Below, piece by piece: positions 11,601-26,600 of a DNA stretch of 64,000 bases (position 1 is its first letter; every line of letters starts with the position of its first letter). The stretch spans positions 30,483,216-30,547,215 of the forward strand of contig OZ024823.1 of assembly GCA_964016985.1 (NCBI GenBank). Direction: 5' to 3'. Under the pieces are notes generated by a model. It saw only the letters and a program-made list of their open reading frames with translations. It was not told where the DNA came from and did no database searches. The position numbers and the translations under genes are program-made. The DNA is from Anodontia alba (lineage: Eukaryota; Mollusca; Bivalvia; Lucinida; Lucinidae).

Positions 11601-14600
11601 TTGACGTCAATAATCGGGTCACAAGGAACTAATATCCCAGGTGTGACATTTATCCAACAAATAGTATTCAAGATATAAGGCAAAATCACTGAACCATGAA
11701 ATATAGGTCACACCAACAGAGATATATTTTGACGTCAATAATCGGGTCACAAGGAACTAACGTCCCAGGTGTGACATTTATCCAACAAATAGTATTCAAG
11801 ATATAAGGCAAAATCACTGAACCATGAAATATAGGTCACAATGACCTAGATATAGTAAGTGGTCATTCATTGGGTCACATGGAACTAATATCCCAGGTGT
11901 GACATTTATCCAACAAATAGTATTCAAGATATAAGGCAAAATCACTGAACTATGAAATATAGGTCACACCAACAGAGATATATTTTGACGTCAATAATCG
12001 GGTCACAAGGAACTAATATCCCAGGTGTGACATTTATCCAACAAATAGTATTCAAGATATAAGGCAAAATCACTGAACCATGAAATATAGGTCACAATGA
12101 CCTAGATATAGTAAGTGGTCATTCTTTGGGTCACATGGAACTAATATCCCAGGTGTGACATTTATCCAACAAATAGTATTCAAGATATAAGGCAAAATCA
12201 CTGAACCATGAAATATAGGTCACACCAACAGAGATATATTTTGACGTCAATAATCGGGTCACAAGGAACTAATATCCCAGGTGTGACATTTATCCAACAA
12301 ATAGTATTCAAGATATAAGGCAAAATCATTGAACCATGAAATATAGGTCACACCAACAGAGATATATTTTGACGTCAATAATCGGGTCACAAGGAACTAA
12401 TGTCCCAGGTGTGACATTTATCCAACAAATAGTATTCAAGATATAAGGCAAAATCACTGAACCATGAAATATAGGTCACAATGACCTAGATATAGTAAGT
12501 GGTCATTCATTGGGTCACATGGAAGTCATATCCCAGGTGTGACATTTATCCAACAAATAGTATTCAAAATATAAGGCAAAATCACTGAACCATGAAATAT
12601 AGGTCACACCAACAGAGACATATTTTGACGTCAATAATCGGGTCACAAGGAACTAATGTCCCAGGTGTGACATTTATCCAACAAATAGTATTCAAGATAT
12701 AAGGCAAAATCACTGAACCATGAAATATAGGTCACAATGACCTAGATATAGTAAGTGGTCATTCATTGGGTCACATGGAAGTAATATCCCAGGTGTGACA
12801 TTTATCCAACAAATAGTATTCAAGATATAAGGCAAAATCACTGGACCGTGAAATCTAGGTGACCTGGACCATAAAATGTAGGTCACCATGACCTTCACTC
12901 TCTTACACTTAAACCGATGTCACATAGTTAGCTGATGTATAACCAGTTGTGTCTATAACCTGTAGGCATATAAGATTTTACAAATGTGTCCTAGATTTTG
13001 ACCCCTAGCCCCACTCCAAGGCCCACCCTGAGGTATGAACCCAGGGGTATGTTCTTTTGGAATCTCAGAAGACTCCTCCAGGTACCCAAATTCTAAATAT
13101 GAATGCTCTATGAGGAGTGAAAGTCAAGATATAAGAATTTGAAAAACTTTAACACAGTATTACAAAGGTGTCCTAGATTCTGACCCCTAGCCCCACCCAG
13201 GGGCATGAACCCAGGGGTTTATTCTCTTGGAATCTCAGAAGACCCTCCAAGGTACCTAAGTTCCAAATTTGATGCCTCTGTGAGGAGTGACTGTTGAGAT
13301 ATAAGCATTTGAAAAACTTTAACGCAGTGTGACGGGAACGGGAACGCAAACGCAAACGTGGACAACCAGGGTGACTACAATAGCTCTCCTTGTACTTCGT
13401 ACAGGCGAGCTAAAAATGGTGGAGAATCCACCAAGTGTATCAATATCCCTTAACACTTGTCATGTTGAATAGATTAAGATGCCACACCCACTTCTAATTT
13501 TCAGCCAATCAGATTACTCGATCAGGTTGTTGATATAAATTTGCATATTTAATGACAAACAGTGCAGATCCGGATCAGTTGGCTTCTGAAGTAGCCAAAT
13601 GATTTGGATCTACACTGTTTGCAAAGGCAGGACCAGGATTAAGGCATTTTTTTTTTCAATCAAAAACATAAATATTTTTCTTGTTTCTCCACAGAAACAT
13701 ATGCTGTGGGTACTTACTAGTTCTGCCTCAGCAAGGCATTTCTAATGCGAACACACAACATGTTTGCAATATTAATGAGTGCCCATAACACACAATGTAT
13801 TATATTTTCTTGGAAAAAAAGTAAAAAAAATATTTATCTAGAAACCCAACTCACTTGGAGAGGCCAAGTGATTCAGCTTTACACCAAAAGCAAATAGAAA
13901 ATGTGAATAATTATCATCAGTTCAGATTTAATGATGCATAAACCCATCGAGGTCATTTGTATCAACAGGATATATTAATCCTGCTTACCAACAAAAGGTA
14001 TTATGGCTACATTTCAAGTAAGAATGAAAATTTAAGGCGGTTGGGGGGGGGGGGGGGTATTGTTTACAAACTATAATATTTATATTTTGTTGAAAGATTA
14101 AAATATTTTAGAAAATAATAGAATATTGTCAGCAAGTTGAAAAGACTATATATATCCATATACCTATATATCCACCCAGTCCAATCAGTAGATCTCTGCT
14201 GCAGGAAAACCAATATAGTTGCCAGCCTCGGTGGCTCAGTTGGATGCGCCGTCCGACTGGAGACCAGGAGGTCGCGGGTTCAACCACCGCCGAGGTCGGC
14301 AACATTCTTTCGTAGAGATTGATCATGAAATATTTTCTACGGTCATTCTCTCCCTTCTGCTGATTCAAGAAGGGCAGTTGTCAGTTTCTGGCGAAAAGAT
14401 GTGCACGGTACTGGTTAACCGCTTAGAGGACTAAACCTGCCCAGTAAACGTGTGGCTAGGTAAACTGACCGCGCTCAACATGACCCCATCAGGTTGACTG
14501 GGCCGTAAAACCTCAACACAAACAAACCAATATAGTTCCATATTAAAGAGAATTGCATAGCAACAGATAAGGCGCTTTTTTCATCCGAAAAATGTTGATA

Positions 14601-17600
14601 TCTTTCTTATTTCTCCATGAAAACATATGTTGTGGGTACTCATTAGAAGCGCCTTGCCGAGGCACTTCTAATGAGTACCCACAACATATGTTTTTGTGGA
14701 GAAATAAGAAAAATATTATGTGGATACCCCCTCTTATCTGTAGCTATGGAATTGGATATATTAGCAAGGCAAATAACTGATATGGAAATATTTACAAATT
14801 TTACACTGGTGGCAAATCTTTAAAGGAAGACTTTGTTCCCAGAGGCAGCAAAGTCTTTCCTTTAAAACAAGCCCCCATTTTGAAAGGTTTAAATCACTGA
14901 CAGGCAACTTTCTGCTGACAAATTTGGCTCCCTTTGCAACATGGTAGTAAAATCATTTGCATGTATCTAATCACTTTAAACGCAAATATGAAGACCTAGA
15001 CCCAATGTCCATCTACCTAATAAACTGGAATTTGTCCAAACAGCAAACTAAGATAATTCTACATCTGCAATGCATACTACCCATTTTCTTCCAAACTGAA
15101 ATTGCAAATTTTTAAGGTACTACAAGTGCTTTTAAATGAACAGGTCTTATTGTAAATGTTTATTTGGTTTTCACATGATTTCTATTAAATTGTATTCATC
15201 AACCTGGTAAGCTTGAATAGTTCAGCTCAAACAAATCCATTAAAATAGTTTCACTCATAAATATGTATCTGTTATGGAATCTAAAACAAATCTTACATGC
15301 ATTTTAATAACCTGCAATAAACAGTTTTGATTCCATAAACATAAAGCCATTCACAGATTTAAAGTACCATATGATGTACTAGAGCAAGTCGAAGGCACGC
15401 CATAGTATATCCCCATGCCAGCGCCATCGCATATCTCCACACACATCAAAATTCCAAATGCGTTCCTCCAGTCCTCATCCACAGGGCTATTACCTGTGAC
15501 AGTTTCAAGGTTCTAGCTCAAAAAGCCTAGGAGGAGTCGTGTGACAATCAAAAAAAAAAAGGACCCAAAATCCTACTTTCTGACCTCTGGTGACCCCCAG
15601 ACATGCCTCCGAGGCAAAGCTGTATTCTACTCTTCATTACCTTTGATTTGATATGCAACATGACTATGTTTGTACAATATGGATTTTGGACCTTTGCCCC
15701 CAGGAGTTGCATCAAAAGTCCAAATGTGTTCCTCCCGTCCTCATCCATAGGGCCTGTGAAAGTTTTGAGATCCTAGCTTAAATGGTCTAGGAGCAATGGT
15801 GTGACATTACAGACGGACGGTGGGTATCACAATATCACCGCTTTTTCTTCGAAAAACGCAGGATAATGCACAAAAAGGGCCCTTATGCAATTTGCGGCAG
15901 GCCCTGATTAGCCTGCCCTTTTGCACAGGTTAAACAGGGCCTTTGTTTCCTGCTTACAAATTCAATGGATACTGTAGTATAAGTCTACAATAAAAGCACC
16001 GCAAGCATAATACCCCGCCATAGCAATTATTTGTTTATGCATTAAAGTTATCGTTGCGAAATTGTCGGATAGATAACAATTCTAAACCAGATCTTGATAA
16101 TATCAATGGACAGATAACAATCCTAAAGCAGATCTTGATAATATCAATGCATATAGCAAGTTTGGTTAAAAGGCCTTGTTATTTACTGAAGTTATCATCC
16201 AGAAATGAAAATGTGGACGTGTGTCGGGCAGATAACTCCGTAAAAATTTGACGAAATTTGCCCATTAGCAATTCCAAAGCTGATCTCCTTACTGTCAATA
16301 CATATAGCAAGTTTGGTTAAAATCCCTTGTTATTTACTAAAGTTATCATCCGGAAACGAAAATATGGGCATGTCTCGGGCAGATAACTCCGTAAAAATTT
16401 GACGAAATTTGCCCATTAGCAATCCCAAACCAGATCTCCTTAATGTCAATGCATATAGCAAGTTTGATGAAAATCCATTGTTATTTACTCAAGTTATCAG
16501 CCAGAAACGAAAATATGGGCATGTCTCGGGCAGATAACTCTGTAAAAATTAGAAATTTGCCTATTAGCAATCTCAAACCAGATCTTCTTAATGTCAGTGC
16601 ATATAGCAAGTTTGGTGAAAATCCCTTGTTATTTACTGAAGTTATAGTCCGGAAACGAAAATATGGTTGGTCTCTGGCAGATAACTCCGTCAAAAAATGA
16701 CGAAATTTGCCCATTAGCAATCTCAAACCAGATCTCCTTAATGTCAATGCATATGGCAAGTTTGGTGAAAATCCCTTGTTATTTACTCAAGTTATAGTCC
16801 AGAAACGAAAATATGGATCTCCACAATATCAATGCACATACCAAGTTTGGTGAAAATCCATTGATGCTTTCTCAAGTTATCATCCGGAAACGAAAAACGG
16901 GCGGACGGATGACGGACGGACGGACGGACACACGGAGGACCAACGTGAAACCATAATACCCCGCCACTATTGTGTGGCGGGGTATAAAAAGAGAATGTCC
17001 AGTCAGACTGCATGGATGTGCACGCTCACCTGGACCTTTGCTGTTGGCTAATGGCATTAGGGCCTTTTTCCTATGTTATGCATCATATGTACCCTAAGCA
17101 TTTGGAAGACAGACTTCAGCAAACAGTTACTGAGTAGACCCAAATCAGGTACCACAGAATGTATCTTCTGATCGGGCTCTAGGCCATTTGTCAATCATCC
17201 AGTAATTTTTAGACACAAACACAGGTAGTAAAATTCACTTGTTGAAACTTTAATTATCCCTTGTCCTGCTGAACCCGGATATACCCTGCCTTTGCAAAGA
17301 GTGTAGATCCAGATCAGTTGGCTTCTTCAGAAGCCAACTGATCTGGATCTGCACTGTTTGCCATTAAGTATTTGAATTTATAGAAACAATCCGGATCAAG
17401 TAATCTGATTGGCTGAAAATTAGAAGGGGGCGTGGCATCTTAATTTATTCAGCAGGACAAGGTTTAATACAAGTATGATATGGTGTTTAGGTGTTTGAAC
17501 ATTAACCCTTAAAGTGCTAAGAAAAACTGCATCTGAAAATGTCATCTGTTTATGTCATCTGCTGAATATTCTTGCAAACTTTTCAAACCTATTTTTGCAT

Positions 17601-20600
17601 ACAGGCAAACAGTGTGTACCCAGATCAGACTGCTCCTAAAAGAGCAGTCTGATCTGGGTCCACACTGTTTGCAAAAGTGACTTTTAAAGTAACCAGCAGA
17701 AGACAAAGCAGATGACAATAGTTGTGATTGGCGCTTTAAGGGTTAAAGGTAAAAACAGGAGTGATTAACTTACAATTTCTTTAAATAACCCAGAAGCAAG
17801 CCCTGAATGAATGAAACAAATAAATGATTGGTTCACTTTTCCAAACTTTGATTTCATACCTGAGATTCAGCAGTAGAGGAGATGAAGATATGTCGCTGAA
17901 CATTAGATGGACAGAGAGGATCTAATTTCTGCATAACTCTCACATTTGTTAACATTAATACTGCACCAGGTCTAATATCAAGATGCTTCAAACCCTGAAA
18001 TAGAGGACAATCATTATTCCTTAGAAGTTTGCAGTACGTGTCTTCAAACCCAGAAACAGACTACAATCATTATACCTTAGAAGCATGCAGCATCTTCAAA
18101 CTCTGAAACAGACTACAATCATTGTAACTTAGAAGCTTGCAGTGACACCTGCTGGTACCAAGATCACTTTAGTACTTAGTACATATAGCTGGTCTCTCTC
18201 AATGTTCATTTAAATCTTAACGTTTTTTGTTGTTGTTTTTTTTTTTATGGGAATAGATATGAGCCAGCACACCTGGGCCCAGTTGTTCAACGCTAACGAC
18301 GTCGTTAGTTAACGATTCGTTAAAATTTTAATCGAGTGATACGCAAATATGCTGAAATTTTTTGCTGAAAAAATGTGAGTAGCTTTTGCAGTGCAAAAGC
18401 TACTCACATTTTTTCAGCAAAAAATATCAGAATATTGTGTATTGAATCTGCTAAAACAGTTAACGAAATGACCCTTAACGAGCTCGTTAAGCTAACGACG
18501 CTTTGAACAACCAGGCCCTGGTTGTGTGACCAGGGAAGACTCAGATCAGCCTGCACATCGGTGCAGTCTGATCAGTCTTTGCTGTTCGAATGTCTGCCTT
18601 GGCAGATTATGCATAGCTTGTAGGTATATACTCAATCTCTGACAACTGCACTCAGAGTCTTGACTCTTTGGCTCAGTAGTTTGAGCATTGGATTTTCACT
18701 TGGGTGGCCAGAGTTCGAATCCCACCAATGACTGGGATTTTTTCAGCTATAGCTTATAACTTTGTTATAGTTTTCATGTCTTAAGAAGATTTGATTGAGC
18801 TGAGGTTTTACGGCCCAATCAACCAATTTGGGTCATGTCAAGCCAGTCAGTTTACCTAACCATACCTTTCCTGAGCAGGCTTTGTCCTCTTAAGTGGTTT
18901 ACTAGTATTTGTGCACATTTTTTGTCAGAAACTGACAACTGCCCTTCTTGAATGAGGGGAATGGAGAGATTGATTGTAGAAAATACCAAAGAATGCTACC
19001 GGGCCTAGCAGAGATCTAACCCTGACCTCCTAATCACCAGATGAATGTGCATCCGACTTAGCCACCAAAGTCAGCATCATAAAAGTGCCCCTCTTATAAA
19101 GGCAAAATGTCTCAAATTAATACTGCCTGCAGGACATAGAGTTTAGAAAACTGTACAATGCTGCAAATGAGAAAGAAAACCAAGGGATATGTCAGGTGGG
19201 AAACCAACCTCTGTTAATCTGTACAGCTGTACACAGAATGGTTTCTGGCTTGTACCATCTCTGAGGTGAATCCATCTTCTTATCCAGAATCCTCCACTGT
19301 CAAAACCATGTTTATCTGTCAAATAATTCAAAATGAAAGCTTAAACCTTGCCACACTGAATAAATTAAGATGCCACACCCACTTCTAATTTTCAGCCAAT
19401 CAGATTACTTGATCCAGGTTGTTGCTATAAATTCACATACTTAATGACAAACAGTGCAGATCCAGATCAGTTGGCTTCTTCAGAAGCCAACTGATCTGGA
19501 TCTCCTTTGTTTGCAAAGGAAGGGCATATCCGGGTTCAGCAGGACCAGCTATAAAATCAAGATAAGTGAGGCAGTCAGATATTTATTTCTTATTTCTTTG
19601 AAGAAAATGTACCTTCCAGATTTCTCTCACTAATCTGATTCTACTGACATAAAAGATGGACCGTATCAAGCTAAAAGGAGTCTGTCAGACAATTCAAATA
19701 AAATTCATGCATTCATCATGATGATTCAAATGTTAGAGATCCCCCAAAAATTCCAGAATATAACTTAAATAAAGTGATACATGTAGTATTAGAAGTCTCT
19801 GCTTAAAATATAATATCAGCCCTTAAAATGTAACAACATTCTAAGGACAGTAGATTACAACATTCTAAAGTGTGTGTGTACATATGAATGTCTGTGTATC
19901 TGTATGTGAGTGTATAGTTGAATGTCTGTGTATCTGTATGTATTTCATTTTTTCATGAATATATGGCTTGACATGTCATGTGAGTTGCCTGCATAGCAAA
20001 AGATCAACATGAAATGAAAAACCTTATTGTCTCAGACAAATAACAACAAGATTAGAATGTCACCTGCTAAAATTAGGAATCCTTTAAGGCTTAAGTAAAC
20101 TCTGATATATGACCCATAAACAAATATTTCTATTTTATTTCCTACATAATAGTGGACAATAGCGACATGAAATTACAATTACCGGTACATGCAGGGACAG
20201 AATCAGTTTCATTTTCATGGGAAATTTTGAATACAGTTGATAAATTTGCGATACCGTCTTTACCCTAAATATTCACACCCCTTTACTCTTAACCTTATAC
20301 TTTTCTTCCACAAGTCCATTTTACTACCTATGAATGTGTGTAAAATTGCTGGATGAGTGGCAAATGGTGTATACCCTGATCAGAGACAGCATTCTGGGGC
20401 ATTAGAACAGGGTCTACATTGTTTGCTCAGGCCTGTCTTTCCAAATACTAAAAGTAAGTATGGAAATTTGATCAAATAGAACCCCATCAGAAATCATCAT
20501 GGATCCACCCCTGACAAAAGAGTATACTATAGTTGGTGCTTACTAATCATAGGTTCCCGTTCAAATCTGCTGATGTATGTTACTACTCCAGTGATATCAC

Positions 20601-23600
20601 AAACAATGCTGTCTGGCAATGCCCTGCAATCACAACACACACAACAGTTTTAGCAATCAGGGCTACGTTGTTCAAAGCGTCGTTAGCTTAACGAGCTCAT
20701 TAAGGGTCATTTCGTTAACTGTTTTAGCAGATTCAATGTACAATATTCTGATATTTTTTGCTGAAAAAATGTGAGTAGCTTTTGCACTGCAAAAGCTACT
20801 CACATTTTTTCAGCAAAAAATTTCAGCATATTTGCGTATCACTCGATGTAAATTTTAACGAATCATTAACTAATGACATCGTTAGCTTTGAACAACTGGG
20901 CCCAGCAATATTGTACATGTATTTACTCAAATATTCAAACATCTGGGCCCAGTTGTTCAAAGCGTCGTTAGCTTAACATGCTTGTTAATGGTCAAAATGT
21001 TAGCTGCTCTAGTTAGTACAGAATCTAATTCACAGTTATTTTTGCTCAGTGAGAAGCTTTTACAAATGCAACAGCTACTCACATTTTTTTTGCAAAAATA
21101 TTAGCGTATACGCCATATTTAATGATCAAAGTTTTAACAATATGTTAACTAATGACATTGATAGTTTTGAACAACTGGGCCCTGAACCCCTTACTATTCT
21201 AATTGTAAAATTTGAAAAAGTCCATTTGAGCACCTGAGGTGTCTAAAATATTCAGACATAATGGTAGACAATTTAGACCCTGATCAAACTGCTCCTGAAG
21301 GAGCAGTTTCAGCAAGGTCTACACTATTTGCTTAGGCTTGTCTGTCCAAATTATAATTTAATTTACACTAAGGTCAGCATAAACATGGTATTTTTAATTA
21401 TAAATATACTCAAAATCAAGTGAAACTGTCTTTCAGGATATGCAAAATTTGCAGACCCACATCAGCCTGTGCATCCCTGCACTTTGTCCGGAGACTTTGC
21501 ACACACTGTCTGGTGAATCTATACAGAATCTAGTTTCAGAGGAATTAGATGTTCCCCCACCCTATATTTGAGGTTTTTCTACTGCTGTGACCTTGAAAAT
21601 AAGGTTAAGGTCACCAAAATCTAATCTGTTCTTTGTTATGCCCCAGTTATATATTCAAAATTTGGTAAGAATCCAACCACTGGTTCAAAAGATATTGTGC
21701 AGGTAAGAACGTGTCAAAGACTTTTCAGTTTTTCTACTGCTATGACTTCGAAAATTAGGTCAAGGTTACCAAAACCTAATGTCCCAATTATATATATCCA
21801 TGCAAATCTGGTAAGAATCCAATCACTGGTTCACAAGATATTGTGCAGATAAGAAAGTGTGATGCCAATGCCAACGCCGATGGGATCCCCTCCAAAAACA
21901 ATATGTCCCCCTCACCTGAGGTGGGGGGATATAAAAAGCATACAATCACAGCTGTGGGTAAAACAGGGCCCAGTTGTTCAAAACTAACGATGTCGTTAGT
22001 TAACGATTCGTTAAAATTTTAATCGAGTGATACGCAAATATGCTGAAATTTTTTGCTGAAAAAATGTGAGTAGCTTTTGCAGTGCAAAAGCTTCTCACAT
22101 TTTTTCAGCAAAAAATATCAGAATATTGTACATTGAATCCGCTAAAATAGTTCACGAAATGACCCTTAACGAGCTCGTTAAGCTAACGATGCTTTGAACA
22201 ACTGGGCCCAGGTTGCTAAAAAAAGTCTCATTTTATCCATGAAAACCTATCATGTGGATACTCAGGAGAATTGGGCCACTAGCTGCTGGTGGCACCATTT
22301 GTGGTCACTTCCACATGAGGGCTGTAGGCGAAGCATCACACACGATGCTCGGCACAGAATCCTATGGTGAGTCAGTACTTACATGATGGCTCACCGGACC
22401 TCTCCCATGGTCTGGGAATGTGTGTTATGAATGGCTTGAAAATACCAACTGGTCCATATTTCTTTAAAATTCAAAACTACTTTAGATATATCAGTGCATC
22501 ATTTGACCTCTCTGTGATTATCATAATGAACTGTGATATTTTTATTTCATTGTGTCTCAAAAGGCTACTTTATTTTAAACATTTTTTCTTAAATTAAAAT
22601 TTCTTATGTCATAAAGTATTTTGTTTTAATAGTTTATCTATTTTTACAGTGCTAAGTAATATTAATATTTGTGCTTTCTATTTATTGTTTTATATATGTA
22701 TGCATGTATGTGCTGACTTCACCAAATAAATATCATTCAATCAATCTATCAATCAGTTCATTTCCAGCAATAAACATCACAACTATAATATAATTATTCA
22801 TGAAAACAATTAAGTCCTGTATAAACTATTCAGAGAGGCCTGAACAAACAAATCAGACACTGCACAATGGTTATTACTGTTTATTTCACTTTTAACCCTT
22901 GTCCTGCTGAATAAATTAAGAGGCCACGCCCATTTCAAATTTTCAGCCAATCAGGTTACTTGATCCAGATTGTTGATATAAATTCACATACTTATTGGCA
23001 AACAATGCAGATCCAGATCAGTTGGCTTCTGAAGAAGCCAACTGATCTGTATCTTCACAGTTTGCAAAGGCATGGTATATCCGGGTTCAGCAGGACAAGG
23101 GTTAAGTCTTTTTCCATGCCTTCTTAATAACAAAGTAACTGTTTATGTGAACTCACCCAACCTGCATTCTGGACAGTAGTTTATAGTGTAATGGAGGCAC
23201 CAAGCCATTACCAGAGAATGTGGATGGATCAATAAGTCTCACTTCTGACACCGGGTGATGACTGTTGAGATTGATGTCAATATCATATAATTCTTGGTCC
23301 CCGAGGGCTGGTCTAAATCGAGGTATCATCTGAAATCCTTTCTTCACATTAAACTTCTTCAAGAGCAGTAATGTTCCTTCTGTTATCCTGAAAGTCAGGG
23401 ACCAATTTCAAAGCCTTAATGCTTAGCACTCTGGGTAAAAATTTCAGCTAATAACATTTTGAAATATCTTTCTTATTTTTCCCAGAAAACAGGTTTTGAC
23501 ATTTCATACAAATTGTCTCCAATGGATGGAGACAATTTGCATGAAATTTCAAATCCTGTTTTATGGGAAATTTAATTGAAAAAAAAAAAAACAACAAAAA

Positions 23601-26600
23601 AACAATGTCATCAATCTGTCATCTGCTGAATTTGCCCAGAGAGTGGTAAAGGTGGACACAGTTATTAAGTAGAGATACACTTGGTAAATTTTCTGCAACT
23701 TGTTACACAGGAAACAACTTCCTGTTTTCTCTTCTGTACATCAAAGCCCTTCTGAAAAGTGGTCTTCTGAGAGGAGCAAATTCTTTCCTTCTAGAGTAGA
23801 TCCTTTTTCAGAAGGGAGGCAAAAACAATTTTGACAGAGTTGTCTCACTTGTTTCCCCTTAAGGCAACATTTTTATTTGGGCATCATGAGAAAAAAAGCC
23901 TTCAGGCATGCGTAAAGTGTGGCAATTGACACCATCCTGCACATGCACAAAATCTCACCAAGGACCCAGTTGTTCAAAGCTAACGACATTGTTAGTTAAC
24001 GATTCATTAAAATTTACATCAAGTGATACGCAAATATGCTGAAATTTTTTGCCAAAAAAATGTGAGTAGTTTTTGCAGTGCAAAGGCTACTCACATTTTT
24101 TCAGCAAAAAATATCAGAATATTGTATATTGAATGTGCTAAAACAGTTAACGAAATGACCCTTAACGAGCTTGTTAAGCTAACGATGCTTTGAACAACTG
24201 GGCCCAGGTATTTGCTCTCTATTGAGACATTCTATAGTATCCAATGATTGTGTCTGTGGACCGCAAAGGCTGCAATCAAACTGTGCAGATGTGCAGGCTG
24301 ATCTAGGCATTTGCTGTCCGCATATGCCTGAAGACACATTGTCTCATGGTATAGCCCATTTAATATTTTTACGCAGCAATTTTAACACACCGACTGTTTT
24401 TTAGAAAAAAACCTGAGCAGTTTTTCAAATTTTTTCTTCAAAAGCACATGTATGAATGCAAAAATTAAAAAAAAAAAAAAAAAAATCTGCATACTTCAAT
24501 ATCTAGCATCACATCAATTTAACAAGTTTGTTAAGCTAATGATGCTTTGAACATCTAGGCAAAGAAGAACAGATAAGACTTTTAAGGTTATGTCAAGCCA
24601 ATCCCTTTACCTGACCATGCTATTCCTAGACAGGTTTAGTTCTCTAAGCTGTTTATCAGTACTTGTGCACATTCTTTTGCCGGAAACTGACAAATGCCAT
24701 TCTTGATTTGTTTGTTTGTGTTGAGGTTTTATGGCCCAGTCAATCAAATGGGTCATGTCGAGCGTTTACCGGACCACACTTTTACTGGGCAGGCTCTCCA
24801 TGAAAGAATGTTGCTGACCAGGCGTGGGATGAAACAATCAGTGGAAGGAAAATATTTCATGATCAATATCCCTGAAAGATCATTGCCAGACCCAGTGGGG
24901 ATGAAACCTGTGACCTCTGGATCACCAGTCAGACATGCACATGGCTGAGCCATGGAGGTTGGCAGGGCTATGGATGTACATACATATACATGAATTTTTA
25001 TCATATCATTTACTTGCTCCTCATATAATAAAGTTTATCATTTAAAACAAGGCTATTCATTACAATAACACAACTTTATGAAAAGTGCCCATTATTATCA
25101 TTTTTATTATTAAGGGTATGTAGCCCAAAATATGTCACTTTTTAAAGTTTCCATTTTAAAAGCTGAACTTTCCCTCATCCCCTTTAAAATTCCAAGTTTG
25201 CCTTAGTCCTGGTATTTACCTGTGGTAGAACTTTGGACACATCTCATTCCACAAGACAACAGTACAGGCTCCTGAATCATCAGCTACCAATATGTGAGCC
25301 TGTAGACAGAAGAAAATAGAACCATTGTAAACTAAACAGTGTTTTCAGAGAAAACAGATGTGCCCTCAATGTGAATTATAGTAAATGAACATTTTATTCC
25401 AGACCTTTTCAGCCTAAACAGTTTTGTTATGTCCGAATTATATAGCCACGAAAATTTGGTATTAAAGAATCAAACCATTGCTTCACAAGCGTTTGTGCAG
25501 ACAAGGAAGTGTCACACAAATGTCCAAACCAAAAGTGTCACACCAACATGGTCTGCACCAAAATCAATATATCCCCCTCCCTGTAGGTGGGGCGACATAA
25601 TACCAGCATAAAAAAATCTATGATAACAAAATTTACCATATTTACCCTAACAATTTCGACAGACAAGTCTTAGCAAACAGTGTAGAGCCAGATCAGACTG
25701 CAGAAAATGGTGTCTGGTCAGGGGCTAGACCAGCTTCCACTCATCCAACAGTTTTTGACACATTTACAGACAGAAAATTGACTTATTGAAATGTTAGTAC
25801 AAGTAGCATAAGGAGAAATGACGGTGCCCGAATATTTAGGATAAATACAGCACAATAAAATATTACACTACAACCTCTTTATAACACGGTTCGTTATAAC
25901 ACGGTTTTGGATATAACAGGGTTCAAAGATGGATCCCAAAAATGTATAGATTATATTGAAAAATGACCATAAATGGTCATTTTTCAATATATTCTATACA
26001 TCTTTGTTTGGATATAACACGGTTGTTTAACTAACATGGTTTATGTTATTGACTCCAACAATAGTGTTATAAAGAGGTTGTGATGTATATAGCTCCCAAT
26101 ATGGCACTTTTTTCAACCAAAAAGTATTGATAATTTTCTTATGTCTCAAAGAAAATATATGCTGTGGTATTCATTAGAAGTGCCTCACCATGGCACTTCT
26201 AATGAGAACCCACAATATACGAGGGATGTTCGAAATGAATTGCTTATTGTCCTCTAGCTCGATATCCACGTGGGGCACGATAAAAACCAATACATACCTG
26301 TATAGAGCTTTTCAATATCTACACAATGGTGTATAAATGTACATGTTAGACTAAGTATAAGACATAAAATTTGCCATTTGAATACACGCAGTCATTGACC
26401 ACTGCAGTAAAAATGGTTGGTAGAAGCGTCAACAAAAAAGATGAAATTCGGGCTTACATCAAAGCTCGCTCAAAACTTGGTTGTTCTTTGATGAAGCTGA
26501 TGACTGAAATTTCTATTGCTTTTGGACCTTCTTGTGTGTCTTATGACACAGTTCGGCGGTGGAAAAAGAAATTTGAGTCTGGTGTAGAGTCCATCAAAAA

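Larger units (their letters stand above)
9062..13413 (+). mobile_element. PL2: large pearl/Helentron-like element holding the 128-bp satellite
   Basis: Opens AGAGCTGTCGTAGGACAGCG AGCTCGCCT and ends AGCTCTCCTTGTACTTCGTA CAGGCGAGCT, so both ends carry the GAGCT/CGCCT motifs. Inside are the 128-bp satellite (9141-12890), two copies of a second repeat of about 184 bp (12982-13335), and a GGGAACGGGAACGCAAACGC run near the 3' end. The layout of core tandem repeats, short GACG-type run and 3' hairpin is known for pearl elements of bivalves, which belong to the Helentron-associated group. That assignment is by layout, not by search. Confidence 0.6.

Noticed and set aside
9141..12890. CRISPR array
   Set aside because: Units are 128 bp with no unique spacers; a eukaryotic satellite.
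14222..14300. Genuine tRNA gene at the SINE head
   Set aside because: No paired acceptor stem or proper anticodon arm, and the sequence runs into the SINE body seen in ten other places.
14219..14434. Open frames over the tRNA-like head at 14222
   Set aside because: They are SINE sequence; the A and B boxes explain it.
23157..23165. Alternative donor ATGCAG|GTTGGG for RADX exon e
   Set aside because: The GTGAGT donor a few bases on is stronger and keeps phase with exon f.
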